This document shows positions 61,967 to 64,000 of a stretch of DNA of 64,000 nucleotides, one piece after another; within the stretch, counting starts at the first letter, position 1, and each line of letters begins with the position of its first letter. The position numbers and the translations under genes are program-made. Origin of the DNA: Brachycybe producta (Eukaryota > Arthropoda > Diplopoda > Playtdesmida > Andrognathidae); assembly GCA_036925085.1 (NCBI GenBank), contig JAUPFP010000131.1, forward strand, positions 62,001-126,000. The letters are read 5' to 3'. The notes beneath the pieces were generated by a model. It did not search any database and was not told the DNA's origin. It worked only from the letters and a program-made list of their open reading frames with translations.

Positions 61967-64000
61967 AAATTCTTCCATGAGTACCCCCATTGGAAGTTTT
62001 TCAAAAAACGGCCAAAAATGAAAGTAACTGGTGTAATTTTTGAAGCATGCATTGCACACTGGAATTGAAGACATCCCTGCATTCCTGATTGTCCAAGGAA
62101 TGCAATGCATCTAAAAGCTTCACTCTACGTCCATTAGTTCATTTGGAATTAATTTTCGAAGTTACATGTCCATGCACAAGCTATGTCAAGCATAGACACC
62201 TCAATGATGTCCACTTTGAACTGGTGTCATTTTTGAACCATGCAGAACACACAGGAATTGAAGACATTTCTGCATTCCTGAATGTCCAAGGAATGCAATG
62301 CATCTAACAGTTCCATTCTACGAAAATTATGAACAATTCTCCAAAAATTAAATTCTTCCATGAGTACCCCCCTTGGAAGTTTTTCAAAAAACGGCCAAAA
62401 ATGAAAGTAACTGGTGTAATTTTTGAAGCATGCATTGCACACTGGAATTGAAGACAACCCTGCATTCCTGATTGTCCAAAGAATGCAATGCATCTAAAAG
62501 CTTAACTCTACGTCCATTAGTTCATTTGGAATTAATTTTCGAAGTCACATGTCCATGCACAAGCAATTTCAAGCATAGACACTTCAATGATGTCCACTTT
62601 GAACTGGTGTCATTTTTGAACCATGCAGAGCACACCGGAATTGAAGACATTTCTGCATTCCTGAATGTCCAAGGAATGCAATGCATCTAACAGTTCCATT
62701 CTTCAAAAATTATTAACAATTCTCCAAAAATGAAACTCTTCCATGAGTACCCCCCTTGGAAGTTTTTCAAAAAACGGCCAAAAATGAAAGTAACTGGTGT
62801 AATTTTTGAAGCATGCATTGCACACTGGAATTAAAGACATCCCTGCATTCCTGATTGCCCAAGGAATGCAATGCATCTAAAAGCTTCACTCTAAGTCTAT
62901 TAGTTCATTTGGAATTAATTTTCAAAGTTACATGTCCATGCACAAGCAATGTCAAGCATAGACACTTCAATGATGTCCACTTTGAACTCGTGTCATTTTT
63001 GAACCATGCAGAGCACACAGGAATTGAAGACATTTCTGCATTCCTGAATGTCCAAGGAATGCAATGCATCTAACAGTTCCATTCTACGAAAATTATTAAC
63101 AATTCTCCAAAAATTAAATTCTTCCATGAGTACCCCCCTTGGAAGTTTTTCAAAAAACGGCCAAAAATGAAAGTAACTGGTGTAATTTTTGAAGCATGCA
63201 TTGCACACTGGAATTGAAGACATCCCTGCATTCCTGATTGCCCAAGGAATGCAATGCATCTAAAAGCTTCACTCTACGTCTATTAGTTCATTTGGAATTA
63301 ATTTTCAAAGTTACATGTACATGCACAAGCAATGTCAAGCATAGACACTTCAATGATGTCCACTTTGAACTCGTGTCATTTTTGAACCATGCAGAGCACA
63401 CAGGAATTGAAGACATTTCTGCATTCCTGAATGTCCAAGGAATGCAATGCATCTAACTGTTCCATTCTACGAAAATTATTAACAATTCTCCAAAAATTAA
63501 ATTCTTCCATGAGTACCCCCCTTGGAAGTTTTTCAAAAAACGGCCAAAAATGAAAGTAACTGGTGTAATTTTTGAAGCATGCATTGCACACTGGAATTGA
63601 AGACATCCCTGCATTCCTGATTGCCAAAGGAATGCAATGCATCTAAAAGCTTCACTCTACGTCTATTAGTTCATTTGGAATTAATTTTCAAAGTTACATG
63701 TACATGCACAAGCAATGTCAAGCATAGACACTTCAATGATGTCCACTTTGAACTCGTGTCATTTTTGAACCATGCAGAGCACACAGGAATTGAAGACATT
63801 TCTGCATTCCTGAATGTCCAAGGAATGCAATGCATCTAACAGTTCCATTCTACGAAAATTATTAACAATTCTCCAAAAATTAAATTCTTCCATGAGTACC
63901 CCCCTTGGAAGTTTTTCAAAAAACGGCCAAAAATGAAAGTAACTGGTGTAATTTTTGAAGCATGCATTGCACACTAGAATTGAAGACATCCCTGCATTCC
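61967..64000 (+). repeat. Segmental copy reaching the window end, units 162-167
   Basis: This repeats 58902-60935 through the last base of the window, including the three strongly marked B-related units 163-165. It lacks the single-base deletion and the extra A of the left copy. It probably continues past base 64000. Confidence 0.92.
63966..64000 (+). repeat. Truncated last unit (35 bp)
   Basis: The first 35 bases of the next unit, cut by the window edge. It has the CACTAGAATTG form seen at the matching place at 60901. Confidence 0.95.

Larger units (their letters stand above)
1..64000 (+). repeat. Head-to-tail satellite array, 383-bp unit, 167 copies plus 35 bp
   Basis: The same unit recurs at a constant 383-bp step from the first base to the last, always in the same orientation, with no unrelated sequence between copies. 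Counting unit starts gives 167 complete copies; 149 are 383 bp, 11 are 384 bp and 7 are 382 bp, and the net +4 bases accounts exactly for the position of the last unit. Most copies differ by only a few substitutions, which is typical of a concertedly evolving satellite. Both ends of the window cut through the array, so no flank is visible. Composition of the first unit is 143 G+C in 383. The repeat family is not one I can name; homology to a catalogued satellite was not testable here. A eukaryotic genome is strongly implied; centromeric, pericentromeric or subtelomeric position cannot be told apart. Confidence 0.98.

Noticed and set aside
1..64000. CRISPR array
   Set aside because: Repeats are 383 bp with no unique spacers between them.
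1..64000. 5S or other rDNA tandem cluster, or tRNA cluster
   Set aside because: No 5S, rRNA or tRNA-like sequence or internal control region is visible in the unit.
1..64000. LTR or other transposable-element origin
   Set aside because: No terminal repeats, primer-binding site, coding remnants or target-site duplications are seen; the only repeats are the direct half-unit blocks.
1..64000. Assembly artefact (false expansion of one unit)
   Set aside because: Rare variants are linked in long ordered series, change gradually along the array and include copy-specific private changes. A simple collapse or looped duplication would give exact copies. The individual segmental copies should still be confirmed on long reads.

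Overview
The whole window is one head-to-tail satellite DNA array. A unit of about 383 bp starts at base 1 and repeats to base 64000 without interruption: 167 complete units plus 35 bp of the next. Both window ends lie inside the array, so its true length and flanks are unknown. 149 units are exactly 383 bp, 11 are 384 bp and 7 are 382 bp, and every length change can be traced to a single-base indel. All units are in the same orientation. I see no protein-coding gene, RNA gene, transposon, CRISPR array, telomere repeat or unique sequence.

The unit is itself an old dimer. A block of 102 bp occurs twice per unit (171-272 and 361-462 in the first units) with 88 of 102 positions identical, at alternating spacings of 190 and 193 bp. 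Two much more diverged spacers of 91 and 88 bp separate the blocks. Each block holds a perfect 9-bp-stem, 9-nt-loop dyad. The unit is 37% GC with only 4 CpG against about 13 expected. Length near two nucleosomes, A/T tracts and CpG loss fit eukaryotic heterochromatic satellite DNA (centromeric, pericentromeric or subtelomeric). A plant would be a reasonable guess, but the sequence alone does not identify the organism or chromosomal position.

Two sequence families are interleaved: a majority family A and a minority family B, whose natural frame is offset about 118 bp from base 1. Recombinant units join the two. Shared rare variants show local amplification at several scales. These are: a 19-unit copy (1-3438 with 7279-10716); a 6-unit-offset copy (8811-10726 with 11110-13025); dimers (4598-6895); a 7-unit-offset copy near 20.7-24.1 kb; 12-, 19- and 9-unit-offset copies between 27 and 39 kb; a 6-unit-offset copy near 41-44 kb; a trimeric higher-order repeat (45203-48646); a 9/10-unit duplication (50562-57836); and an 8-unit-offset copy reaching the right end (58902-60935 with 61967-64000). 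Units around 57.8-60 kb are the most diverged. The window is best read as a record of unequal exchange and gene conversion, not as a gene system.
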